A stretch of DNA of 22,752 nucleotides from JAPLKX01 sp035530195 (GTDB taxonomy: Bacteria; Hydrogenedentota; Hydrogenedentia; Hydrogenedentales; SLHB01). The position numbers and the translations under genes were made by a program. Location: assembly GCA_035530195.1 (NCBI GenBank), contig DATKVG010000090.1, positions 1-22,752 of the forward strand. The letters are read 5' to 3'. The notes below the pieces were generated by a model. That model worked only from the letters and a program-made list of their open reading frames with translations, was not told the origin of the DNA and searched no databases. Positions 17,601 to 22,752 of the stretch are shown here, one piece after another. Within the stretch, counting starts at the first letter, position 1. Every line of letters starts with the position of its first letter.

Positions 17601-20600
17601 AAACGATCGCCAGTGAAGTCTGCGTGACACCCGTCGACGCATCCGTGAGTTGCTGAAGTGTCGTTGCCAGTTTTGCTGCAAACACCTGCTTCTCATTCAT
17701 GAGTGTCTGAATGTCCCGTGCCGCCGTCAGGAACGCGGGGTTTGACGCCTCCAGTTTCAGAAGTTCGGTCCTCACTTCGGTATCCGGGATTTGGGTCGCC
17801 TTAATGGCGGTCACGAGGGGGCCCACGCCATTAGCGACCATTTCAGCCTCCGCCTTTGCTTTACCGAGCACCATTTGGGCCGCCATCAAGATGATCTCCA
17901 CTTGCTTGGTGGGCTCGGCGGCGGATTTGGCCTCCGTCTCGAGCGGCGGGCCCAAATCGGCCGCATCCTCCGCCGCGAGACTCTGTTTTTCCTTCTTCTC
18001 CTTCGCTTCTTTGACGATTTCCAGCGTCGAACCAAGAGCCGAGGAGGTGCCGCCCAGCCCCGCCGCCACCGTCGACGCGGCCAACTCCCCGAACGCGCCC
18101 GCCGTGTCCCACGGCGATTGCGAGTCAATTTGCGTGATGATGTCGAGCCCTTTGCCGATGGATCCAAAAAGAGGCTGGCAACCCGGCACCATGTTGAGTA
18201 CGGCGCTGGCGACCTTCATGTTGCGTTTCCAGGCGTCCGCCGCCAGATTATGTTCCGCCTGCTCGAGCAGCCGCGCCTCGATGGCCTTCAACTCATCCCG
18301 CTTTTCCTGGATGCGGCGCACAATGTCTACGGATTGGGCCTCGAGGCCCGGAATCGCCGCCTGGGCTTCCTCGTACGAGGCAATATACTGGTCCATCTCG
18401 CCGCTCAGCGTCTCCTGCGCGTACTCGAGCGCCGCCACCAGTTTCTCGAGGTCCAGATCCTTCTTTGAGAGCCAGTACGTCAGGTAGAGCGTGCGTATGC
18501 CGTTTTCAATCTCGTTCTCGAAAGCGGCCAAGTTGGCCTCAAACGACAGCATCGGCACCCAGCCCGCCGGGTTCCCAAAGTAATCCAGGTTGTTCGAGGC
18601 CCGGTGGTACAACACCTGCATCTCCTCGCGCAACTGAAGAAAGTCGCTCTGCTCAGTTCCGGCTGCCAGCGGCTCCAACACGTCAATGTAGTCTTCGAGC
18701 ATTGCTCGGGCCCTCTCGACATAGCCACTGAGATAGAGATCCTCGATGTATTGCAGTGTTTTGCGCATGACAACCGGCGTCAGCCAGGCCGGCGCATCGC
18801 CCGAATCCGGCACAAGCACAAACTTGTCCGCGCTGGTGCCAGGTTTCCCCGTGGGGCACGCAATAATTGGCGTGCCATCCGTACAGACATGGCCTATCGC
18901 TTTGTACACGTACGGGCCGATATGCTCAGCCATCAGCCCATCCCCCGCGGGACATGGCTCCGTGGGCCCCGGGTCTCCATGTTCACCGTAGAGATAACCC
19001 GTCCATGAGCCTGCCCACGGCTTGTCATAAGTACTCCAGCAGAAGATCTTGGCCACCACGCCGTGTCGACTGAGGTCTTGTGTTCCTTGGGACTTGTAGT
19101 TGCGCAAACCATGCTGCCCGCCGTAGCAACTCCCCTGCACGCCCTCGTCATTGTAGCCAACCGGCCCCGGCTGGCCCCCCTCAAAATGGCAGTATTCCTC
19201 GGTATCCAGCGTAGTCGTAAGCACACCCGCGTCGCCGCCGTTGCCCGGCTTTCCCGCCGGAATAGCGTCGAGCCCGTCAAGCCACCACAGCGGCTTGCCG
19301 TTCGGGGGCGGGGCGTCCGTAATGTTGGGAAGGCAGTTTTCCCAGGGAAAGTTACGCGTGATAGTCGTGTGGGATGACTTGTGGAAAACTACATACTCGA
19401 CCCACGTTGCTACGCGCACCTCATGGTAGGATGAAATGGCCCCCCAACGATGAAGTCCCCATTCCGGGGCCGGCAGATTCCCACCCGTGTCGATATAAAT
19501 GCCGCTCTCCCAGGGAGGAACATCGTTGCTGCCCCGATCACAGTACTTGGTCGTCACGCTGGCGTTCGGGACGCCATTCACATAAAACGGCAATTCTGTG
19601 GTCTGGTTCACGTCCGGCGCGTCTTTACCGTTGCACCCGTTGCCCGGGGCTTGGCCCGCGCCGCCGGTCAGGTCGAACCGGATCATCGGCCCGCCCACCC
19701 AGTTGTCCTCGGAATAGAACTCGTGGATGTTCAGCGTGATGTTGCCGCCGGGATGCCCGGCTTTCCCATCTTCCGCCGCCTGGATGTCCGTCGCCGGGTT
19801 AAAGTAAGGAGTCCCTTGGTCGAGGGGTGTCAGCCGATACGGATCCCGCTTCCAGACGGCATCCGTCCCTTTGCCCATGCGATCCACGGGCCGCGTGCTA
19901 ATGCTCGCGCGTTCCTCCGGCGCAACGTCCTCCTTGTCTTCAAATCGCAGTTCCCGGGCGTTAATGAGCACGTTCGTCTGGGGAAATCGGAGCGGATCCC
20001 GGATGATGACGGTATCGCCCGTGATGGTGAGTTCCTGGATGTTCGAGTTTTCCCCTATCTTCTCCGGGTCCGGATCGCCATAGACGGTGCCCACGCTATC
20101 GGGGATGTCTCTGTCAAAGACGACCGTCACGCCCGATATGTGTACTTTCCTGGCCGGTTTAGTGCCCGGGGTCCAAACAACGTCGTTGAGTTCGACATCG
20201 GCTTGGACCGTTTCCTCCGGGGACCATGTCGTGTACCCCGTCGCGTCCGGTTCCGGCTGAACATACTCGAACGCGTCCGCTTCCGGCATGGGGCTGATCT
20301 CCGGCGTCATCACGATACTTTGAGCGGCGCTCCCGCCGGCATATTCCGCCGTGAACGTGATCTCAAACGGCGAGCGATCCTCCGGAGCAGGTGTGTAGCT
20401 AAAGACCCCCGTTCCCGCGTCCAGCAAGAGTTCCCCGGCGGGCTGCGGCGCGGCTGTCATCGAAAACGTCGCCCCACTCGAAACGTCCACCACAAACACC
20501 TCGAAGCTACGAGTGTAGCCGTGGTAGGCGGTTTGATCGGGTATCTGCCCAATCGCGTACTGCGTCAGTGCAACCCCCGGGCCCGCTATAGTCAAAAACA

Positions 20601-20676
20601 GTACCAGCAACAACCAAGCCGCGCGTACAGCGTAGTAAGAAACGCGCGTTTTTCCCATTCCGTGTGTAGTCAGCAT
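14608..20676 (-). CDS. Giant surface protein: Ig-like, Gly-rich loops, Tc-toxin A-like helical core, InlB-like, TSP3, four BACON-like repeats, C-terminal sorting signal
   Basis: This 2022-aa protein starts with a signal peptide (AAWLLLVLFLTIAGPGVA, to about 37) and a putative Ig domain (about 40-125). Residues about 145-630 are beta-rich with Gly-rich loops (GKAGHPGGN, GGAGQAPGNG, GKPGNGGDAG, GKPGTS). A helical region (about 630-1150) contains YFGNPAGWVPMLSFE, long coiled-coil runs, a hydrophobic Gly/Ala-rich centre (about 810-897) and KAFEYRMLRP. A beta domain (about 1154-1330: FLRINLKEKNLF, ICDLRTESLSV, ALRIEVEYDYF) ends the Tc-A-like part. Then come an InlB-type repeat (about 1350-1428, GTWIFDHW), an Ig-like domain, TSP3 Ca-binding repeats (about 1519-1594) and four BACON-like repeats (about 1605-1972). 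The C-terminus is SGCF, linker, GGDLL, hydrophobic span, RKRRKNR. ATG 20676 follows GGAGGG by 4 nt; an upstream GTG (20688) is less likely. It has its own promoter and structured leader. Function is unknown; a Ca-stabilised, pore-like or adhesive surface protein is inferred. Confidence 0.8.
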   Translation of the reverse strand: MLTTHGMGKTRVSYYAVRAAWLLLVLFLTIAGPGVALTQYAIGQIPDQTAYHGYTRSFEVFVVDVSSGATFSMTAAPQPAGELLLDAGTGVFSYTPAPEDRSPFEITFTAEYAGGSAAQSIVMTPEISPMPEADAFEYVQPEPDATGYTTWSPEETVQADVELNDVVWTPGTKPARKVHISGVTVVFDRDIPDSVGTVYGDPDPEKIGENSNIQELTITGDTVIIRDPLRFPQTNVLINARELRFEDKEDVAPEERASISTRPVDRMGKGTDAVWKRDPYRLTPLDQGTPYFNPATDIQAAEDGKAGHPGGNITLNIHEFYSEDNWVGGPMIRFDLTGGAGQAPGNGCNGKDAPDVNQTTELPFYVNGVPNASVTTKYCDRGSNDVPPWESGIYIDTGGNLPAPEWGLHRWGAISSYHEVRVATWVEYVVFHKSSHTTITRNFPWENCLPNITDAPPPNGKPLWWLDGLDAIPAGKPGNGGDAGVLTTTLDTEEYCHFEGGQPGPVGYNDEGVQGSCYGGQHGLRNYKSQGTQDLSRHGVVAKIFCWSTYDKPWAGSWTGYLYGEHGDPGPTEPCPAGDGLMAEHIGPYVYKAIGHVCTDGTPIIACPTGKPGTSADKFVLVPDSGDAPAWLTPVVMRKTLQYIEDLYLSGYVERARAMLEDYIDVLEPLAAGTEQSDFLQLREEMQVLYHRASNNLDYFGNPAGWVPMLSFEANLAAFENEIENGIRTLYLTYWLSKKDLDLEKLVAALEYAQETLSGEMDQYIASYEEAQAAIPGLEAQSVDIVRRIQEKRDELKAIEARLLEQAEHNLAADAWKRNMKVASAVLNMVPGCQPLFGSIGKGLDIITQIDSQSPWDTAGAFGELAASTVAAGLGGTSSALGSTLEIVKEAKEKKEKQSLAAEDAADLGPPLETEAKSAAEPTKQVEIILMAAQMVLGKAKAEAEMVANGVGPLVTAIKATQIPDTEVRTELLKLEASNPAFLTAARDIQTLMNEKQVFAAKLATTLQQLTDASTGVTQTSLAIVSIHEAMSATVDKIDERAMSYVKEMEHRAKDRLLKYQYYMAKAFEYRMLRPYSGDLNLDELFDAFVNLAELSSEAGLPNGGTDEDHELTAEEFDLLKGVYLEELSRIMAEIFDELNANAPERSVPVAFALTEEELKQLNTDGFLRINLKEKNLFGRTEENLRICDLRTESLSVHAANGTDYGGTALLRVKYEHSGRSFLTSRGNTYTFNHYQTATVNPISWKTVYDGITGTMTETRISAASESLLHFLLDSGGRSTEDLLLYSRPAAWADILITKEAVTGSGADMIIDALRIEVEYDYFEKRNDLYELAVNTSGDLMPIILLEDPAKSLHVDVNGRGDGCGDFVRVFNPSETVTLEAPATYGTWIFDHWADATGQVLKALTTSVSTTVRMTDHKRLQAVYVNTVDTTPPDSPVIATNNGQDFATGFDTITLAGTVAADVAYVELNGAALDGYAPGSGLWETTLSFSPIGAQVFRLVALDSVLNASEPATITVTYNPYFDTDNDGMLDTEEGRQDSDGDSIPDYADTDSDNDAMPDKWEHDNGLDPYTADGDKDPDGDGVLNVWECFYNTGPLDPLSLPRAADVAVENSAIILSGSVPSVTMDVINLGDWPLQWTAESDHATVTVNPAGPTDSGKLTVTATAFDESVSATVTVRNSSDPSDMEEILVTVVRGPLAANLEVSTNILLLTDVAPSAEFNVINLGELPLQWTAETDDATIFVNPSSGTGPMAVTVMGNVFAQDNTAAITVRNVVNQSDFEMVLVRLQLTPAPGDLDVSANLILLTEPLPSATFNIINLGATVFGWTISSDTAGLLFEPQSGTGPATITVAAIDFTEDAKVTLTVTNTDNAADSEPVVVRVRHTPTPAVLAVSTNLLRLTESAPSATFDVLNRGDLPLQWEVLCDNDLVQIDPVWGQDTATVTITGTDFTQETAVAVTVEDSTNPADAEVIVVQVERKSMLSGCFNVKDSSAENSINASGGDLLFGICALVALSLTRKRRKNR
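14757..15868 (-). repeat. Four tandem BACON-like domain repeats inside the 2022-aa gene
   Basis: Four units of about 92 codons follow one another. Each opens with a short strand such as NLEVSTNILLLT or DLDVSANLILLT. Each then has an INLG or LNRG turn, PLQWTAE or a variant of it, a VTVxxxxF segment and a VRNxxxxSD close. The units differ enough that this is an old duplication, not a recent DNA repeat. They probably act as a stalk between the TSP3 segment and the membrane anchor. Confidence 0.7.
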
Positions 20677-20743
20677 GGTGCCCTCCACATATTTGGCGAA
20701 GAGAAAGCCCTACGCCTTTGATGGCAATGTAGGAACCTTTTCA

Positions 20744-20822
20744 ACTGGTCTAGCCCCACATATCGAACCGGCCTCAATCCCGATTTCTATCAAGGCCCCT
20801 CTTCGATATTTTCCAGACCAGT
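20744..20822 (-). promoter_or_regulatory. Structured 5' leader RNA candidate with three nested perfect helices
   Basis: Three exact inverted repeats nest inside one another. ACTGGTCT (20744-20751) pairs with AGACCAGT (20815-20822), ATATCGAA (20760-20767) with TTCGATAT (20802-20809), and GGCCT (20770-20774) with AGGCC (20793-20797). Asymmetric internal loops of 8/5 and 2/4 nt and an 18-nt apical loop separate them. The whole element lies in the predicted leader of the 2022-aa gene, between the start site near 20839 and the RBS. I do not recognise it as a known riboswitch. A cis-regulatory RNA or protein-binding leader is the inference. Confidence 0.5.
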
Positions 20823-20845
20823 AACACTAAAGAAAGAGGTGCGCT

Positions 20846-20874
20846 ATCGTAGCACCACCTTCCCCCCTTGTCAA
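20846..20874 (-). promoter_or_regulatory. Sigma70-type promoter of the 2022-aa gene
   Basis: On the minus strand TTGACA (20874-20869) and TACGAT (20851-20846) are spaced by exactly 17 bp. The start site would be near 20839, giving a leader of about 160 nt. The element matches the operon promoter in -35 sequence, spacing and the GCGCAC that follows the -10 box. It lies in the divergent region shared with the plus-strand hydrolase gene. Confidence 0.7.
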
Positions 20875-20948
20875 ATGAGGTGAGGCAAGACGCTTGTTTT
20901 GTTTTCCCACCTGTCATAAACTCTTTAGCACCGTCCAGGAGAGCAGAA

Positions 20949-21983
20949 ATGCATTTTCAAACTCGACGTGAATTCATCCGAAATGGCATGATGTGTGCCG
21001 GCGCCGGCCTTCTCGTGGCCGGAGTGGGGAGGGCCATGGCCGACGAAAAGGACGATTTCAAACCGTATCAGCAGCGGCGCAGGGAGGAGTTGTGGGGCCT
21101 GCTGGGCGACCTGCCCGAAAAACGGACGCCCTCAGCCAGCCTCCGCAAAACCGAAAAGCAGGACGGGTTTACACTCGAGCATCTCGTGCTCGACCTCAAC
21201 GGCGTCGAACCGGTCCCGGCGCTGTTTCTCATCCCGGACAAGCTGAAAAAGCCGGCCCCGGCCATGCTTTATATCCACTGGCACGGCGGCAACTATGATG
21301 TCGGCAAGACCGAACTGCTCACCGGCACCCGCGCCATGCCGGCCTACGCGCCCGTCTACGCCGAAAAAGGCATCTGCGCACTGGCCATCGACTCGTGGTG
21401 TTTCGGCGAGCGGATGCCGTATCCGGACAACGGCGGCCGCGGCGAGTCGGATGTCTTCAAAGAAATGCTCTGGAAAGGCCGGGTGCTGTTCGGCATGATG
21501 ATGTTCGACGAGTTCCAGGCCCTGAATTACCTGTGCACACGCCCCGAAATCGATCCGGCCCGGATCGGTGCGTTCGGCATCTCGATGGGCTCGACCAAAG
21601 CGTGGTGGCTGGCGGCCCTCGACGAGCGAATCAAGCTCTGCATCGACCTGTGTTGCCTTACCGACTACGAAGCCTTGATCAAACACAAAGATCTCAGCGG
21701 CCACGGTATCTACTATTATGTCCCCAGCCTCCTCAAACACTTCCAAACCCACCAGATCAACGAACTGATCGTTCCGCGCCCGCACCTCAGCCTCAACGGA
21801 CGGCAAGACAAATTGACCCCGCCCGAAGGCGTCGAGCGCATCCGCGATTATGTCGCGCCCCTGTATCAAAAGTACGGCAGGGGAGAGGATTGCCGGATCG
21901 AACTGTTCGACTGCCCCCACCAGGAACTGCCCGAAATGCGCGCTATCATCCTCGAGTGGCTCGATAAGTATCTTATCGCTTGA
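20949..21983 (+). CDS. Tat-exported alpha/beta hydrolase (dienelactone hydrolase/acetyl esterase type)
   Basis: The 344-aa product begins with a twin-arginine signal (TRREFIRNG, then a hydrophobic Gly/Ala stretch ending AMADE), so it is probably exported folded to the periplasm. The rest is an alpha/beta hydrolase fold. MLYIHWHGGN forms the oxyanion-loop region, the nucleophile elbow is GISMGS (Ser212), the acid is Asp287 in LNGRQDKLTPP, and the base is His324 in CPHQELPEM. All three catalytic residues are present. The family cleaves esters, often sugar or xylan acetyl groups; the substrate cannot be told here. ATG 20949 is chosen over an upstream TTG (20868) because AGGAGAG lies 5 nt before it and the Tat motif starts right after. 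It is followed 61 nt later by an isomerase gene on the same strand, likely co-transcribed and possibly in sugar catabolism. Confidence 0.88.
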   Translation: MHFQTRREFIRNGMMCAGAGLLVAGVGRAMADEKDDFKPYQQRRREELWGLLGDLPEKRTPSASLRKTEKQDGFTLEHLVLDLNGVEPVPALFLIPDKLKKPAPAMLYIHWHGGNYDVGKTELLTGTRAMPAYAPVYAEKGICALAIDSWCFGERMPYPDNGGRGESDVFKEMLWKGRVLFGMMMFDEFQALNYLCTRPEIDPARIGAFGISMGSTKAWWLAALDERIKLCIDLCCLTDYEALIKHKDLSGHGIYYYVPSLLKHFQTHQINELIVPRPHLSLNGRQDKLTPPEGVERIRDYVAPLYQKYGRGEDCRIELFDCPHQELPEMRAIILEWLDKYLIA

Positions 21984-22001
21984 ATGAGATTGATGAGATC
22001 G

Positions 22002-22028
22002 GTCCGATCCGTCGGATCCGTCCGATCC
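22002..22028 (+). repeat. Three tandem 9-nt units between hydrolase and isomerase genes
   Basis: GTCCGATCC, GTCGGATCC and GTCCGATCC follow head to tail, preceded by two GATGAGAT-type units (about 21984-22000). The middle unit differs by one base and creates a GATCCG-T-CGGATC inverted repeat. The array ends just before the isomerase RBS (AAGGAG, 22032-22037), so changes in copy number would alter the intergenic spacing. Confidence 0.6.
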
Positions 22029-22044
22029 TTCAAGGAGAAAAAAC

Positions 22045-22512
22045 ATGCATATCGCCGTCGCCGCAGACCCGTTTGCCATCGACCTCAAAGACGCCGTCAA
22101 GGAGCATCTCGAGGGTAAAGGCCACGACATACTCGACGTCGGCGCCACCCGCGACCTCGAAATGGCCTACTACGACGCCGCGGCCGAGGCCGCCAAGCTG
22201 ATCCAGCAAGGACGGGCCGAACTGGCGGTCCTGTTTTGCGGCACCGGCGCCGGGATGGCCATTGTCGCAAACAAGTTCAGCGGGGTGTGCGCCGTCTGCG
22301 TCGAGTCCGTGTTCGCCGCACGGATGGCCCGGGCCGTCAACGACGCCAACGTCCTCACCATGGGCGCCATGATTGTCGCCCCCTGGATGGCCAAAGAAAT
22401 GGCCGACACCTGGCTCGAAACCGTCCATACCCAGGGGCTCGAACCCTACGCCGAGTTCCTCAAACAGGCCGTCCAAAAAGTCCGACAGATCGACGCCGCC
22501 CAACGCCGCTGA
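22045..22512 (+). CDS. rpiB: RpiB/LacA/LacB-family sugar-phosphate isomerase, atypical active site
   Basis: At 155 aa the protein has the normal length of the family, which interconverts aldose and ketose phosphates in the cytoplasm (ribose 5-phosphate/ribulose 5-phosphate for RpiB). The core motif FCGTGAGMAIVANK is present with the catalytic Cys65. NDANV and the following small-residue strand also match. Two usual residues are missing: the N-terminal Asp-His pair that contacts the substrate is Asp8-Pro9, and the His that opens the sugar ring is Val98 (ARAVNDAN instead of the usual HNDAN). The substrate may therefore be an open-chain or unusual sugar phosphate, and the symbol denotes family membership only. 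ATG 22045 has AAGGAG 7 nt upstream. It probably forms an operon with the preceding hydrolase. Confidence 0.85.
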   Translation: MHIAVAADPFAIDLKDAVKEHLEGKGHDILDVGATRDLEMAYYDAAAEAAKLIQQGRAELAVLFCGTGAGMAIVANKFSGVCAVCVESVFAARMARAVNDANVLTMGAMIVAPWMAKEMADTWLETVHTQGLEPYAEFLKQAVQKVRQIDAAQRR

Positions 22513-22520
22513 GTTTTCTA

Positions 22521-22556
22521 CCCGACGGAGTGGGGGAGATTCCCCACCCCGTCGGG
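22521..22556 (+). terminator. Strong hairpin after the isomerase gene
   Basis: CCCGACGGAGTGGGG (22521-22535) and CCCCACCCCGTCGGG (22542-22556) form a 15-bp stem with one A-C mismatch and a 6-nt loop, 8 bases past the isomerase stop. No U tract follows, so it may be a Rho-type or processing hairpin, or part of a repeat element. Confidence 0.55.
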
Positions 22557-22564
22557 ACGACCTA

Positions 22565-22653
22565 GCGAAAAACCGGGACTGGCTCGCGACGCCTCCGGCA
22601 ATTTGGAGGCGCTTTGGCCAGTTTGAAAAGGCGTGCCTGTCCCCGCTTTTCGC
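22565..22653. repeat. Palindromic repeat element (REP/MITE-like)
   Basis: Outer arms 22565-22583 and 22635-22653 (starts GCGAAAAACC and GCCTGTCCCC) are inverted repeats matching at 16 of 19 positions. Inside lies a second perfect inverted repeat, CGCCTCC (22590-22596) with GGAGGCG (22605-22611). The GGGGACAGGC-type arm resembles short palindromic elements spread in PVC-type genomes by REP-associated transposases (recalled, not tested). The last 99 bases to the window end show no gene or signal that I can support. Confidence 0.45.
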
Positions 22654-22752
22654 CTTCGTCCTGCTCGAATCTCCGCCAAGTTGACCTGCGTCCCACCCTA
22701 AAACACCCAAAACAAACCACTGAAAATCCTGATCCCCACGACATCCTAACCG

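Noticed and set aside
20893..20920. TTGTTT ... CATAAA as a promoter for the Tat-exported hydrolase
   Set aside because: Both boxes are poor and the spacing is about 15-16 bp, so the real promoter cannot be named.
21132..22148. Minus-strand 338-codon frame opposite the hydrolase and isomerase
   Set aside because: It is antisense to a hydrolase with all catalytic motifs intact; the Ser/Asp-rich segment is just the 9-nt repeat read in reverse.
1..22752. CRISPR array or rRNA gene
   Set aside because: No regularly spaced direct repeats of 25-40 nt and no rRNA-like conserved stretches were seen.

Overview
The window looks like a chromosomal piece of a GC-rich, Gram-negative environmental bacterium. 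Two things suggest the PVC superphylum or a related candidate phylum such as Hydrogenedentota. One is an integrase remnant whose N-terminus (RLHKA...AYVELNGHRIYL) resembles tyrosine recombinases common in Planctomycetes. The other is a heavy load of very large secreted proteins built from DUF11, BACON, Calx-beta, cohesin/dockerin and TSP3 modules. The taxon is inferred; no marker gene is present.

Left edge (1-480): the 3' end of a tRNA, probably tRNA-Arg(CCG), is followed by two perfect palindromes and the frameshifted N-terminal stub of a tyrosine integrase. This is the scar of an integrative element at a tRNA.

Main operon (479-12542, minus strand): a near-consensus sigma70 promoter (TTGACA-N17-TAGAAT, 12542-12514) precedes six tightly packed genes. 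In transcription order they encode a half-dockerin/Calx-beta protein, a 1714-aa protein with DUF11, BACON-like repeats and a long helical region plus C-terminal beta domain resembling Tc-toxin A subunits, three tandem secreted phage-tail-collar proteins, and an 863-aa cohesin-like/BACON/FN3 protein with a C-terminal membrane anchor. Several junctions overlap. A hairpin follows the last gene.

Middle (12543-14607): a gene-poor stretch, then a plus-strand chimeric reading frame. It joins the C-terminal tail of a lost surface protein, including its sorting signal, to the catalytic part of an (alpha/alpha)6-barrel glycoside hydrolase. I read it as a pseudogene.

Second giant gene (14608-20676, minus): a 2022-aa protein with its own Tc-A-like helical core, InlB-like and TSP3 modules, four BACON-like repeats and a Cys-containing C-terminal sorting signal. 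Its promoter (TTGACA-N17-TACGAT, 20874-20846) has the same design as that of the operon. The predicted leader contains three perfectly nested helices (20744-20822), an unrecognised structured RNA candidate.

Right edge (20949-22752, plus): a Tat-exported alpha/beta hydrolase, then an RpiB/LacAB-family sugar-phosphate isomerase lacking two usual active-site residues, separated by a 9-nt tandem repeat. A strong hairpin and a palindromic repeat follow.

Inferred biology: the two Tc-A-like giants, three collar proteins and a cohesin/dockerin pair would form a non-phage, surface-displayed adhesive or toxin-like assembly. No phage sheath, tube or baseplate gene and no TcB/TcC gene is visible here.
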